Assembly (NCBI GenBank): GCA_965224605.1
Contig: CBDCZP010000002.1
Location: forward strand, 186,001-250,000
DNA from: HyVt-477 sp965224605
GTDB lineage: Bacteria; Pseudomonadota; Gammaproteobacteria; Thiotrichales; Thiotrichaceae
Direction: 5' to 3'
Length of the DNA stretch: 64,000 nt
Made by a program: the position numbers and the translations under genes
The notes under the pieces: model-generated
The model's database searches: none
What the model saw: the letters and a program-made list of their open reading frames with translations, nothing else
Told to the model about the DNA's origin: nothing
Shown here: piece after piece, positions 53,520-63,000 of the stretch
Layout: each line of letters opens with the position of its first letter
Position numbering within the stretch: position 1 is the stretch's first letter

Positions 53520-54811
53520 TTTGCAGTTCCTTTTGTCACATCAGGAATAAACTTTAGCACATTCCCATTAATACAATAACGCTTGTATGTAGGAGCTGGG
53601 CCATCGTTAAATACATGACCTAAATGGATTCCAGAGCTGGCACTGCGTACTTCGGTACGGGTCATACCCATCTTAGTATCTTTATGCAGTGTGATAGAAC
53701 CTTTGACGGGATCAAAAAAGCTAGGCCATCCCGTGCCACTTTTGAACTTTTTATTGGTATAAAACAAAGTCTCCCCTGTGATGGGGTCGACGAATTTACC
53801 GGGGCGTGTCTCGTCAAGGTTGGAGCCTGTAAAAGCGCGTTCGGTGCCATTTTTAAAAGCAATTTTTTGCTGTGCAGGTGAAAGTAGTTGAAACCCTAAC
53901 CATTTCCAGAAACGAGGTTTTTCTCCGTTGTAACCGGTATAACGAGAGACTTCTACTCCCTTTTCAAATAACACAATAGTAGGTGTTGCAAAGAGTGTTT
54001 TCTTAAGTTTCCAGTCTTTTGGAGGCTTAGTACTCATGGTTGTAGTAACGGCAGTGTCAGCTTTCCATGTGCTTAATACCTCTTTTTTGAATAGTTTACA
54101 AAACTGACAATCCTCAGCTTCAAAAACAACAAGCTGACGCTCGAAATTCAGCTTGTCTGCATTCAAAGGTTTTGCCGGTGCTGCAAAGGTTCGGCTAGAA
54201 CCGGGATAAGCTACTTTGGTTCCTTTCAAAGCACAGTAACCATTGGGGTTTTTAACCAGATAATCCTGGTGATATTCCTCAGCGGTCGCATAGTTTTTAA
54301 GCTTTGCTATTTCGGTGGTGATTTCAGGAAACTTGGCTTTGGTTAATGCCTTCTGATAAATATCTCTCGTGTTAAGTGCTATTTGTCTTTGTTCATCGTT
54401 ATGATAAAAAATGGCACTACGATAAGTAGTACCGACATCATTACCTTGTCGATCCCCTTGTGTGGGGTCATGCGTTTCCCAGAAAGTAGCGAGGACTGTT
54501 TTCAAATCTACCTTCTCATCATCGAAAGTGACCTTTATTACTTCGGCATGATTACGCACCTTGGTTATCCCAAATTTCAATTTTTTCTCATGCATAAGCA
54601 CACCTTTGTAGGTGGCATTTTTGTAATCACCACCGGCATAACCACTTTCAACATCGGTTACTCCGGGAATCTTTGCCATATATTTTTCTGCGCCCCAAAA
54701 GCAACCCATGCCAAGGACAACGGAATCGGTTTTGGCAAAAGCCGAAGTACTCATTAAAAAGCTGGAAAAGCTTAAGGTAAGTAAGGATAAGGTTTTAGTT
54801 ACATTATTCAT
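53501..54811 (-). CDS. msrAB: exported MsrA-thioredoxin-MsrB fusion, methionine sulfoxide reductase
   Basis: A 436-residue protein with a signal peptide (about 1-26, SAFA/K). The MsrA domain carries VLGMGCFWGAEKY (Cys37). A thioredoxin-like middle domain has AEDCQFCKLF (Cys235, Cys238). The MsrB domain has KFKSGTGWPSFFDPV, HLGHVFNDGP and catalytic Cys413 in RYCINGNVLKF. The MsrB zinc CxxC pairs are missing, as in the zinc-free subgroup. It repairs oxidised methionines in periplasmic proteins, with the middle domain likely feeding electrons. The last residues (GTSIN) come from a MITE terminal repeat. Confidence 0.92.
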   Translation of the reverse strand: MNNVTKTLSLLTLSFSSFLMSTSAFAKTDSVVLGMGCFWGAEKYMAKIPGVTDVESGYAGGDYKNATYKGVLMHEKKLKFGITKVRNHAEVIKVTFDDEKVDLKTVLATFWETHDPTQGDRQGNDVGTTYRSAIFYHNDEQRQIALNTRDIYQKALTKAKFPEITTEIAKLKNYATAEEYHQDYLVKNPNGYCALKGTKVAYPGSSRTFAAPAKPLNADKLNFERQLVVFEAEDCQFCKLFKKEVLSTWKADTAVTTTMSTKPPKDWKLKKTLFATPTIVLFEKGVEVSRYTGYNGEKPRFWKWLGFQLLSPAQQKIAFKNGTERAFTGSNLDETRPGKFVDPITGETLFYTNKKFKSGTGWPSFFDPVKGSITLHKDTKMGMTRTEVRSASSGIHLGHVFNDGPAPTYKRYCINGNVLKFIPDVTKGTAKGTSIN

Positions 54812-55034
54812 GTTGTTCTCTCTGTATTTTCTCTTTTATTTCTAGTTGTTGTAATAGCCACACTTTAGGTTATTTCAAGGATAAGATAACCGAGACGGAA
54901 ATTTAATTCATAAAGATTTTATAAACTTTTTCAAAAATATTTATATAAGGAAGCTCTGATTAAGTCCATTTGTATTGGAAGTGAGCATGATTCACCTCGG
55001 TAGTATTCGATTTGTTGTTAGTTCACTTGAGTAG

Positions 55035-57275
55035 TCAAACATAGTCAATAGGGTCAACATCGACCGACCATCGAACGGCTCCAGTTTTGCGGATGCTACT
55101 ACTGTTCTGAATGAGCAATCCTAATGCTTGATGCAATTGTTTCCTCGTTACAGCCGTGACCAATAGTTGTGCTCTATAGCGATTAGCCCGTTTCTCGATG
55201 GGTGAGGGTGCTGGTCCTAACAAGACGAAATCATTAGATTGATACGGTTCCAGTTGTTCTTTTACCTTCCTCAAAAAGCCAATAGCATTCTCTTGTTTAG
55301 CCGCGTTGGCACGAATTAAAGCCTGATAGGAATAGGGTGGGAAATACCAGTTTTTACGTTCAGACAAGGATTGTTGAGCAATAGCCAAATAGCCTTGAGA
55401 TAACAAAGTCTGGAAAAAAGGATGATCCGGTTGAGTAGTTTGTAGCATGACAGTGCCTTTTTTCTCAGCTCTGCCAGCACGTCCTGAAACCTGAATGATT
55501 AGTTGAGCCAAACGTTCCCAGGCGCGGAAATCAGTACTAAACAGGGATTGATCCACATCTAAAATGCCGACTAAAGTCAGGTTAGGAAAGTCATGGCCTT
55601 TTGCCAGCATTTGCGTACCAATTAAAATAGCCGCTTCACCTTGATTAACCAGATCCAGTTTTTGCTGTAATGCACCCTTGCGGCTAGTGGTGTCCCTATC
55701 CACCCGAATAATCTGCGTGTCAGGAAAGTGAGTTTGCAGTTTTTGCTCTATGCGCTCAGTACCTTGACCTCGTGTGGTGATGTGAGTGTTGCCACATTCA
55801 GGGCAGCTATTATCTACGGGGCGTTCAAAATCACAGCGATGACATTTTAGTCGTTGCGAGTTTGAGTGATATGTCATATTCGCATCACAACCCGGACATT
55901 CGGCATGCCAGCCGCATTTTGGACATAATAGAGTCGGCGCAAAACCGCGTCTATTCAGAAACAGCATGACTTGATTGCCTGCCGCAATATGCTCGCGGAT
56001 AGCGCTTAGTAGCGGTGAGCAGACGCCCGAATCCAACGGTAAACCACGGATATCTTGAACTAACACAGTGGGGTGTGCGCGTGCACCGGGTCGTTTGCTT
56101 AAGTGCAAGTAATGATAGCGTTGCAAGTCACTATTATGGAGGGTCTCTAATGAAGGAGTGGCACTCCCTAAAATAATAGGAATACTGAGATCATAAGCGC
56201 GTTTTACCGCAAGATCGCGCGCATGATAACGAAAGCCTTCTTGTTGTTTTAGCGAGCTGTCATGTTCCTCATCAATAATGATCATACCTAGTCTGGGCAT
56301 GGGTGCAAAGACCGCAGAACGTGTACCAATCAGGACATCTAGTTGACCCGTTTTGGCAGCAAGCCATGCCATCATGCGTTCGCCATCGGAAAGTTTGGAA
56401 TGCATGATGGCTATGTTGACAGGTTGATCATGGGTAAAATTAGCGGGAGAAAAATAATCAACAAAACGACTGAGCAATTGGGGGGTTAAACCAATTTCAG
56501 GGACAAGAATAAGCACTTGTTGATGGGCTTTTAAAATAGGCTCAATAGTTCGAAGATAGACTTCGGTTTTCCCACTACCGGTTACACCGTGTAATAAATA
56601 AGGCTTGGCGGCATCAATTTGTTGAATACAGCTTTGTTGTTCGTCGGTAAGCTCAAGTTTTGTTATGGGATCGTTTGGGTCTGCTGAAGTATCAGTGGGG
56701 AAATAGAATTCAGCATGCAAACTCTCAATGAGTGATTTTTTAACCAACTGACGGATGAGTGTTTTTACATTTTTACCCAATGTAGTCTGTAACTCGACTT
56801 CATTGAGACCATTCTGGGATGTTGAAATAGCTTCGAAAACAGCTAACTGTTTGGGTGCGCGTGAGAGGTTATCAGTTTGCTCGCCGGTTTTAGCACAGGC
56901 TGTCCAGATTGCCGTTTTAGGAACTTTGCGTTGACCACGTAACGCCAAAGGTAAAGCATGAGCCACTACATCACCAACAGGGTGGTGATAATACTGGCTT
57001 GCCCAGAGTAGTAGTTTTAGGGTGTTTTCATCGAGGAGTGGTTCACTATCCAGTAATTCAAGAATGGCTTTAAGCTCGCTGAATTCTGATGACTCAACTA
57101 CCTTGACGATAACTCCGGTGACTTCAGTATGCCCAAAGGGTACACGTACACGGCAGCCAGCTTGGGCTTCTTGAGCCTCTTGGGTTTTGTCGTCTTTGCC
57201 ATTTGGTAAATAATCCAATAACTGAAACAGGGGACGAGGCACGGCAACGCGCAGAATAATGGGAGATTCAGTCAT
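55035..57275 (-). CDS. priA: primosomal protein N' (replication restart helicase PriA)
   Basis: A 746-residue helicase with an N-terminal 3'BD domain (GCRVRVPFGHTEVTGVIVKV), Walker A HGVTGSGKTEVYLR, and DEEH box IIIDEEHDSSLKQQEG. Helicase motif III is GSATPSLETL. Paired zinc-binding cysteines occur in CPKCGWHAECPGC…CHRCDF…CPECG, and the C-terminal helicase lobe has GTQMLAKGHDFP and QVSGRAGRAEKKG. It reloads the replisome at stalled forks. Length is normal and it is monocistronic. Confidence 0.96.
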   Translation of the reverse strand: MTESPIILRVAVPRPLFQLLDYLPNGKDDKTQEAQEAQAGCRVRVPFGHTEVTGVIVKVVESSEFSELKAILELLDSEPLLDENTLKLLLWASQYYHHPVGDVVAHALPLALRGQRKVPKTAIWTACAKTGEQTDNLSRAPKQLAVFEAISTSQNGLNEVELQTTLGKNVKTLIRQLVKKSLIESLHAEFYFPTDTSADPNDPITKLELTDEQQSCIQQIDAAKPYLLHGVTGSGKTEVYLRTIEPILKAHQQVLILVPEIGLTPQLLSRFVDYFSPANFTHDQPVNIAIMHSKLSDGERMMAWLAAKTGQLDVLIGTRSAVFAPMPRLGMIIIDEEHDSSLKQQEGFRYHARDLAVKRAYDLSIPIILGSATPSLETLHNSDLQRYHYLHLSKRPGARAHPTVLVQDIRGLPLDSGVCSPLLSAIREHIAAGNQVMLFLNRRGFAPTLLCPKCGWHAECPGCDANMTYHSNSQRLKCHRCDFERPVDNSCPECGNTHITTRGQGTERIEQKLQTHFPDTQIIRVDRDTTSRKGALQQKLDLVNQGEAAILIGTQMLAKGHDFPNLTLVGILDVDQSLFSTDFRAWERLAQLIIQVSGRAGRAEKKGTVMLQTTQPDHPFFQTLLSQGYLAIAQQSLSERKNWYFPPYSYQALIRANAAKQENAIGFLRKVKEQLEPYQSNDFVLLGPAPSPIEKRANRYRAQLLVTAVTRKQLHQALGLLIQNSSSIRKTGAVRWSVDVDPIDYV

Positions 57276-57369
57276 GGATACCAGTTTATCATGATCCTAG
57301 GATGATGGTTTTTCTAGTTTCTCTTCATTGTATAATTGAGTGTGCTCAATTATACAATGACCAACCTGG

Positions 57370-58005
57370 TTACTGGCTCGCGTAATATTCAACCAACGCG
57401 ACAAATCCCTCAGCACCATATTTTTTGTAGATTCTTTTTAGTCTTTTTGTCATCTTTCTGGGTGCTTTGCGATCTTTATTTTGGAAGTCCATGAGTTGGT
57501 TAGATAAATAACTTTTCCATTGACCTTTTAACAAACCCGCTTCATCTTCTGAAACAGTACCACTTTCGCTGTGACAGCGTTCGCAGTGTTTTCGGTGTAA
57601 TGCCTCGCCTTTTTTTGCTTTCACAACATCAGCTTCCTGTTTGGCGGGAATAAAAATTCGCTGATAAAAATAGTCCCCCATTTTTTCAAACTCTTCCGTT
57701 GTGTAGCCTTTAGCTATTCTCCCCATGACGGTTGACGGGATTTTGTCACGTTTAAATCCTTGCAGAGTTCTAACGAGATAGACCGACGACATCCCTGCAA
57801 TAGTGGGGATGGAAGGCCCTGAGCTGATGCCATTTTCACCATGGCATCCCGTACAAGCATTGACTAACATTTCAGCGCTTGCGCCACGTAATAACGGTTG
57901 CTCTGTGGCTGCATCTTGCCCAGTAGCTGTGGATAAAAAAGTCACGAATGAGGTCACGAATAATGTGGCTATCACCCACACTGTTTTTCGAAAGAATCTA
58001 TTCAT
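57370..58005 (-). CDS. dihaem cytochrome c (class I, c4-like)
   Basis: A 211-residue exported protein (signal helix about 8-27). It carries two haem sites, CTGCHG (Cys51) and CERCHS (Cys141), about 90 residues apart as in c4/FccA-type dihaem cytochromes. Methionines such as that in YLVRT…KIPSTVMGRIAKG may be axial ligands. It overlaps the HAD gene upstream by 4 bases. A role as periplasmic electron carrier, possibly in sulfur or terminal respiration, is inference. Confidence 0.85.
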   Translation of the reverse strand: MNRFFRKTVWVIATLFVTSFVTFLSTATGQDAATEQPLLRGASAEMLVNACTGCHGENGISSGPSIPTIAGMSSVYLVRTLQGFKRDKIPSTVMGRIAKGYTTEEFEKMGDYFYQRIFIPAKQEADVVKAKKGEALHRKHCERCHSESGTVSEDEAGLLKGQWKSYLSNQLMDFQNKDRKAPRKMTKRLKRIYKKYGAEGFVALVEYYASQ

Positions 58006-58724
58006 GAGACGTATGATTTGGCTTGGGGCATAAGCTGACTAAAGCACTTAATAGCAGTGTAATGTTTAGTGTGTTTTGGTGCTTGTTGCGAGTCCGGTTG
58101 ATGGATAGCCAATAAATGTGCAATGCCATGTTGCTCCGCCGCATGTAACACACCCATATTGTCATCTATAAAAAGACTATGCTGAATATCGAAGCTTTCA
58201 ACGGTGTGTAGTTTGTCCCAGAAACCCTCCTCTTCTTTGGCGAAACCAATGTCATGCGCGGTGATGATTCTGTTGAAATAGGGTTCTATCGTGGCGTGCT
58301 TGAATTTGAGTTCTACCGTTCTTCGATGTGCGTTAGTAAGGAGCACAATGTGGCATCGTTTTGTTTTTAAATACCTCAGGAAAGCTTCTACATTATGACG
58401 AACAGCAATTTTATCAGCGACCTGGTTTTTTAGCGCGATAATATCCATGTCCAGTTTTTTCTCCCAGTAATCAATACAGTACCAATCCAGTGTTCCTTCT
58501 ATGTTTGCACACATCTGGCTAAATTCTGTTTTAGCTTGGTCAATTGAGATATCGTGTTTGCGCGCAAAATGTACGGGTATATGCTCCAGCCAAAAGTGAT
58601 TATCAAAATGCAAATCTAACAAAGTACCATCCATATCGAGAAATACAGTCTGAATAGATTCCCAATCTATAGAAATCGGTTCTAGAGCAGCAGCAGAATT
58701 CAGACTGGTATTGTGAGGTTTCAT
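58002..58724 (-). CDS. HAD-family (YrfG-like) nucleotidase
   Basis: A 240-residue protein with HAD motif I VFLDMDGTLLDLHFDN, motif II VLLTNAHRRT, motif III Lys region with EPYFNRIITAHDIGFAKEE and motif IV LFIDDNMGVLHAA. This matches E. coli YrfG, a GMP/IMP 5'-nucleotidase. It lies upstream of, and overlaps, the dihaem cytochrome gene, but no functional link is known. Confidence 0.88.
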   Translation of the reverse strand: MKPHNTSLNSAAALEPISIDWESIQTVFLDMDGTLLDLHFDNHFWLEHIPVHFARKHDISIDQAKTEFSQMCANIEGTLDWYCIDYWEKKLDMDIIALKNQVADKIAVRHNVEAFLRYLKTKRCHIVLLTNAHRRTVELKFKHATIEPYFNRIITAHDIGFAKEEEGFWDKLHTVESFDIQHSLFIDDNMGVLHAAEQHGIAHLLAIHQPDSQQAPKHTKHYTAIKCFSQLMPQAKSYVS

Positions 58725-58857
58725 AGGTAGGACTCCATCCTGTGAAATAGCTCAATAGCATAGCAAATGATAGATAACTACCCTACAGAAAAGTAGCTCA
58801 TAGCTTTTCGAGAATGAGTATCTTAAGTGCGCAGTGCAGGAATCGAAATGGGTGGGG

Positions 58858-59280
58858 TTATTTTTTCTGGGTGAGTGTAGTCGTAATAGATTTGGCAAAC
58901 TGCTGAAAATCAATCATTTGTTTCGTTATGATTGAATAAACAATCGCAAAATCAATTTCATCATAACCATGAACAGCTATATTGCGAAAACCTACAGCTT
59001 TTCTCATTCTTGTTGAGGTTTCAGAATCAATAATTCCCATTGCAGCTAATGTGTCGAAAGTTTCACCCATGGTAGCAGGAGGGTTTTCTTCGCTACCGGC
59101 TATGATATGTGCACCAATATCAACACAAGTTTGTATAGCTCGTGTCAGATTAAGAACAATAATGTCCTGAAGATCAATATTGCTATTTAAAAGTGCTAAA
59201 TTTTCTGGGCGTTTATCTTCGATTCTTTTGATGCAACGCCGCAAGGATTCTAGTTTTTCTGTGATTACATCCCGATCCAT
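58858..59280 (-). CDS. hepT: HepT-type RNase toxin
   Basis: A 140-residue all-helical HEPN protein with the RNase motif Rx4HxY as Arg99, His104, Tyr106 in FRNIAVHGYDEID. The N-terminal helix set (KLESLRRCIKRIED; DIIVLNLTRAIQTCVDIG) is typical of DUF86/HepT. It overlaps the antitoxin gene by 16 bases. In characterised pairs the partner MntA adds AMP to the tyrosine of this motif to block the toxin. Confidence 0.9.
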   Translation of the reverse strand: MDRDVITEKLESLRRCIKRIEDKRPENLALLNSNIDLQDIIVLNLTRAIQTCVDIGAHIIAGSEENPPATMGETFDTLAAMGIIDSETSTRMRKAVGFRNIAVHGYDEIDFAIVYSIITKQMIDFQQFAKSITTTLTQKK

Positions 59281-59660
59281 GCCTGTCTACGCTCTTCTAA
59301 TATTCGATTGCGGTAGGGTAAAAAATCAGCCCGGTCGAGTAGATTCTTTGTAATGAGTCTTGCATAGCGGGTATCACTTCCGGTTATCCTTTTACCTGTT
59401 GCAAGTATTTGACCTAGCAACGGTTGCCCCGCTTTATTTAAATCAATCAAATCAACAGGTCTACCTAGCTTTAATGCTAAAGCTTCGATGATTTGTTTTT
59501 TTAATGCTACATCCAACGGGCAGTCTGTTTGTACAGCGAGGTCAATATCGCTGTTTGAATGTTGTGTATTCGTAGCGAGAGACCCAAAAACGATAGCCAG
59601 TGTTACCTGAGGATAACGCTTGATAATTTCACTAATGATGGTGATGAAAGTGGTGTTCAT
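59265..59660 (-). CDS. mntA: MntA-type nucleotidyltransferase antitoxin
   Basis: The start is placed at ATG 59660 (MNTTFITIISEIIKRYP); the longer frame to 59705 adds an unlikely extension. It carries the minimal nucleotidyltransferase motif FGSLATNTQHSNSDIDLAV (GSx10DxD). A following RPVDLIDLNKA supplies the third acid. It is expected to AMPylate the HepT partner. Antitoxin-first order with overlap is usual. Confidence 0.88.
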   Translation of the reverse strand: MNTTFITIISEIIKRYPQVTLAIVFGSLATNTQHSNSDIDLAVQTDCPLDVALKKQIIEALALKLGRPVDLIDLNKAGQPLLGQILATGKRITGSDTRYARLITKNLLDRADFLPYRNRILEERRQAWIGM

Positions 59661-59873
59661 TGCTATTTCGGAGTTGTTGCTATGTCTATGTATCAAGAAT
59701 AACACACTCTAGTTATCACGTTGCTACGATGGGTTTTTACATTCAAGCGATGTTGTAGAATTGCTATGAAAACTTGATGTAAAAACAAAATTCATAATTC
59801 ACTCACATTTGTATCACATTGCAGCCATAGGATCATTTGCATGATTACTTAACGGGACTATAAGGGGAGAATT

Positions 59874-61121
59874 ATGCGAGTATCAACTCAAACATGTACT
59901 TTTTTATTAGCAGCAATTATCTTGATGTTGACGGGTTGTGGTGGTGGTGGGTCATCCACAACGACGACTACGGGAGCCACGACAACAGCAAACACAACGG
60001 CTGCAATCACTACGACAGCTACAACAGGTGGCACGACAGCAGCAAGAGCTTTACCCACTGAAGTGAGTTCGGCACTGACTATTCCAGCGGTTATTGATAA
60101 TTACAGTAATCCGGATTTGCCCGCTCATTTTAATGTGGCAGTGGTTCAAGGTTTTGATAATACTCCTGCGAACAATTCCCTGACGGATACCGGAGCGACA
60201 CTGGGACGGGTGTTGTTTTATGAAAAGCAATTGTCCGCGAATGGAACGGTGTCTTGTGCTTCTTGCCATGAGCAGGCTAATGGTTTTACTGATCCGGATC
60301 GTTTTAGCACGGGTTTTCAGGGTGCTTTGACGGATAGAAATTCCATGTCGCTGGCGAATTCCAGATTCTATGAGAATGGGCATTTCTTTTGGGATGAGCG
60401 AGCCGATACGCTGGAAGATCAGACGTTAATCCCTATTCAAAGCAACGTAGAGATGGGGCTTACTCTGGCTCAAGCGGTAAGCAATATTGAATCACAGCCT
60501 TACTACTCTTTTTTATTTGAGGAAACTTTTGGTGATTCTACAGTGACATCTCAAAGAATATCTCTAGCGTTGTCACAGTTTGTACGTTCTTTAATGTCGT
60601 TTCAAAGTAAATATGACACTGGAGTTGCCAACAATTTCGCTAACTTTACGGCGTCAGAAAATCGCGGCCGAGGGTTGTTTTTCTCGGGACGAACGAATTG
60701 TGCAGCTTGCCATGTGAATAGTAGAAATAATGGCAATCAGGCAGTGTTTCAGCCATCAAGAGCGATTAATAATGGTCTTGATGGAGCTTTAGTCAATGCG
60801 GATAATGGAGTAGGTGGTGTTACTAATAATCAGAATCAAAACGGTCTGTTTAAAGTGGGATCACTAAGAAACATTGAGCTGACGGCACCGTATATGCACG
60901 ATGGACGTTTTGTAACGTTGGCACAAGTTGTTGAGCATTATAATTCTGGAATCCAGAACCATCCTAATCTGGATAATAGACTTCGTCAGGGCGGCGGTGC
61001 TCCCCGACGCTTGAATCTTAGCAATCAAGAGAAACAGGATTTAGTCGCTTTCATGCTAACCTTGACCGATGATACGTATCTTACTGAAGAGAAGTTTTCT
61101 AATCCGTTTATTGCGCCCTGA
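59874..61121 (+). CDS. dihaem cytochrome c peroxidase / MauG-family lipoprotein
   Basis: A 415-residue lipoprotein (LTGCGGGG, Cys22) with a very Thr-rich linker (about 29-58), then a dihaem CCP domain. It shows CASCHE (Cys128, Cys131, His132), CAACHV (Cys276, Cys279, His280), MHDGRFVTLAQVVEHYNSG and a C-terminal NLSNQEKQDLVAFMLTLTD. It reduces hydrogen peroxide or oxidises a partner protein at the outer face of a membrane. It is preceded by AAGGGGAGAAT as ribosome site and followed by the sensor kinase 68 bp on. Confidence 0.9.
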   Translation: MRVSTQTCTFLLAAIILMLTGCGGGGSSTTTTTGATTTANTTAAITTTATTGGTTAARALPTEVSSALTIPAVIDNYSNPDLPAHFNVAVVQGFDNTPANNSLTDTGATLGRVLFYEKQLSANGTVSCASCHEQANGFTDPDRFSTGFQGALTDRNSMSLANSRFYENGHFFWDERADTLEDQTLIPIQSNVEMGLTLAQAVSNIESQPYYSFLFEETFGDSTVTSQRISLALSQFVRSLMSFQSKYDTGVANNFANFTASENRGRGLFFSGRTNCAACHVNSRNNGNQAVFQPSRAINNGLDGALVNADNGVGGVTNNQNQNGLFKVGSLRNIELTAPYMHDGRFVTLAQVVEHYNSGIQNHPNLDNRLRQGGGAPRRLNLSNQEKQDLVAFMLTLTDDTYLTEEKFSNPFIAP

Positions 61122-61188
61122 ACGATGTGCTGTATCAAGGTGGACTATGTCAATATGTGATTTTTTCAGGATTGGCAGGATTTAATAA

Positions 61189-62738
61189 ATGACGTTTAAA
61201 CTCTGGCATAAACTTGCGTTAACGATTGTAGGCATTACCAGTGTGATCTTAATATTGGCGTTAATTCTTTCTCAACAGAGTGTTAAAACGGGCTTTCTTG
61301 ATTACCTCAATGAGGTTGAAGAAAGTCGCATTGATGATTTATCAATTCGTCTTATCAATGATTATGAGTTTTATGGTGATTGGGAATTTCTTCAAGGAAA
61401 GAAGAAACAGTGGCATCGTTATGTTCGAGAATCCAAACCCTCACGTTTAGGAGGGGCGCGAGATAAGAGAAAGCCACCTCCTCGTTTGGAAGAACTAGGT
61501 AAGCGTTTTGGTGATCATGGTTCGCGTCCACCCCCACGACCACCTCCAAGAAGACGAAGAGATGAAGAAGGAGGCAGGGGATTTGAGCAAGGGAATGATC
61601 GTTTTCCTCCGGCTAGAAGACGACCGCCGCCACCTCATGAGAGAAGACCTCCACCTCCACCACAGGCTCTTTCCTTGTTGGATGCACAGCAACATAGAGT
61701 GGTTGGTTTCAGGGCGCATACCAAGAATGCCATTAATAAACCGTTAGTATTTGAAAGCACTACTATCGGCTATCTTCGTATGGAACCGTTTACCGAGATT
61801 GTAGATGAACTGGATCAACAATTTATCGAACATCAACAACGAGCTTTCATAAAAATTGCGTTAGTTGCATTGCTATTGACGCTTATTGGAGCGTGGGTCT
61901 TGGCCTTGTATTTACGCCGTCGTATAGATCAAATTGCTGGTTACGCTAGGCGGTTGATGGAAGGAAAGTATACCGAGAAGATCAAGCAGACCAGTTCAGA
62001 TGAGTTAGGTCAGTTGGCAAATCACTTAAACCATCTGGGGAAAACCTTGCATGAGAATAAACAATCCAGACAACAATGGATTGCCGATATTTCTCATGAA
62101 TTACGCACTCCTTTGGCTATTTTAAGGGGGCAGGTGGAAGCACTCGAAGACGGTATTCGACCTCTTGATGATAAAGCGGTGCAATTACTTGGGGGTGAGG
62201 TAAAAAGGCTTGGTAAGCTGGTTGAGGATTTGTATCAGCTGTCATTGTCAGATTTGGGAGCTTTAGCTTATGTTAAAGAAACACTCAATCTCAGTGATCT
62301 CATTGAAGAGTTGATGGATCATTTTCAGCAACGCTTAACGGAAAAAGACCTTGAGTTAAAGGTGTCACTTATGGAATGTTCTAGCGCGAATATCCTTGGA
62401 GATTCACAACGCTTGAGACAGTTATTTATCAATATATTGGAAAACTCTATCCGCTATACTGATCAGGGAGGAAGACTACAGGTTAGCTGCATGCAGCAGG
62501 ATAATCGCTTATTCTTATGCATTGAAGATTCGTCGCCCAGTGTCCTTTTGATCAGTTGGATCGATTGTTTAACCGCTTATACCGTGGTGAAAGCTCACGA
62601 AATAGAAGCACAGGTGGAGCCGGATTAGGGCTGGCTATTGTAAAATCGATTGTAGAAGCACATGACGGTACGATTTCAGCAGGGGCTTCTTCTTTGGGGG
62701 GCTTGGCTTTGGAAATGAGGTTTCCAGTAGTGACTTGA
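61189..62738 (+). pseudogene. BaeS-like sensor histidine kinase, frameshifted near the ATP domain
   Basis: The frame from 61189 has a first membrane helix (9-29), a periplasmic part with a striking Pro/Arg-rich insertion (about 90-160: RPPPRPPPRRRR, RRPPPPHERRPPPPP), a second helix (about 219-238), HAMP, and the H-box ADISHELRTPLAILRG (His near 303). The N-box ENSIRYTDQGG is present, but after EDSSPSV the frame goes astray to 62628. Another frame resumes FDQLDRLFNRLYRGESS and TGGAGLGLAIVKSIVEAH (G-box) to 62738. One lost base near 62540 explains it. Whole length would be about 516 residues. Confidence 0.85.
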
Positions 62739-62786
62739 TGATCTCTGGATAACCCAAACTGGATTACATTGTGCCAAGACTTCCGT

Positions 62787-62842
62787 ACCCTTCGACAGGC
62801 TCAGGGTACTGCTACAGTAGCGCCCTGAGCCTGTCGAAGGGT
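62787..62842. repeat. extragenic palindrome (CTTCGACAGGCTCAGG type)
   Basis: ACCCTTCGACAGGCTCAGGG and its complement flank a 16-base centre. One arm fragment also occurs at about 17400. It lies in the spacer between kinase and regulator genes. Confidence 0.8.
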
Positions 62843-62867
62843 CGGAAAAGTAGGCACGTGTTTCCTC

Positions 62868-62890
62868 GTTCCCACGTGCCACGTGGGAAC
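62868..62890. repeat. 23-bp palindrome (GTTCCCACGT type)
   Basis: GTTCCCACGT and ACGTGGGAAC arms with a 3-base centre. Related GTTCCCA…TGGGAAC hairpins occur at 26591 and 27311, and a half arm near 62951-62967. The kinase-regulator spacer therefore holds two different repeat types. Confidence 0.75.
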
Positions 62891-63000
62891 GCAGTTTCAG
62901 ACGCGCTGCGTCACGAGTTATCAATCAAGGCTGACACGTTTAACCAGCATTCCCACGCAGCGCATGGGAATAAGAGCATCACCTTTAATAGTTTTATATT

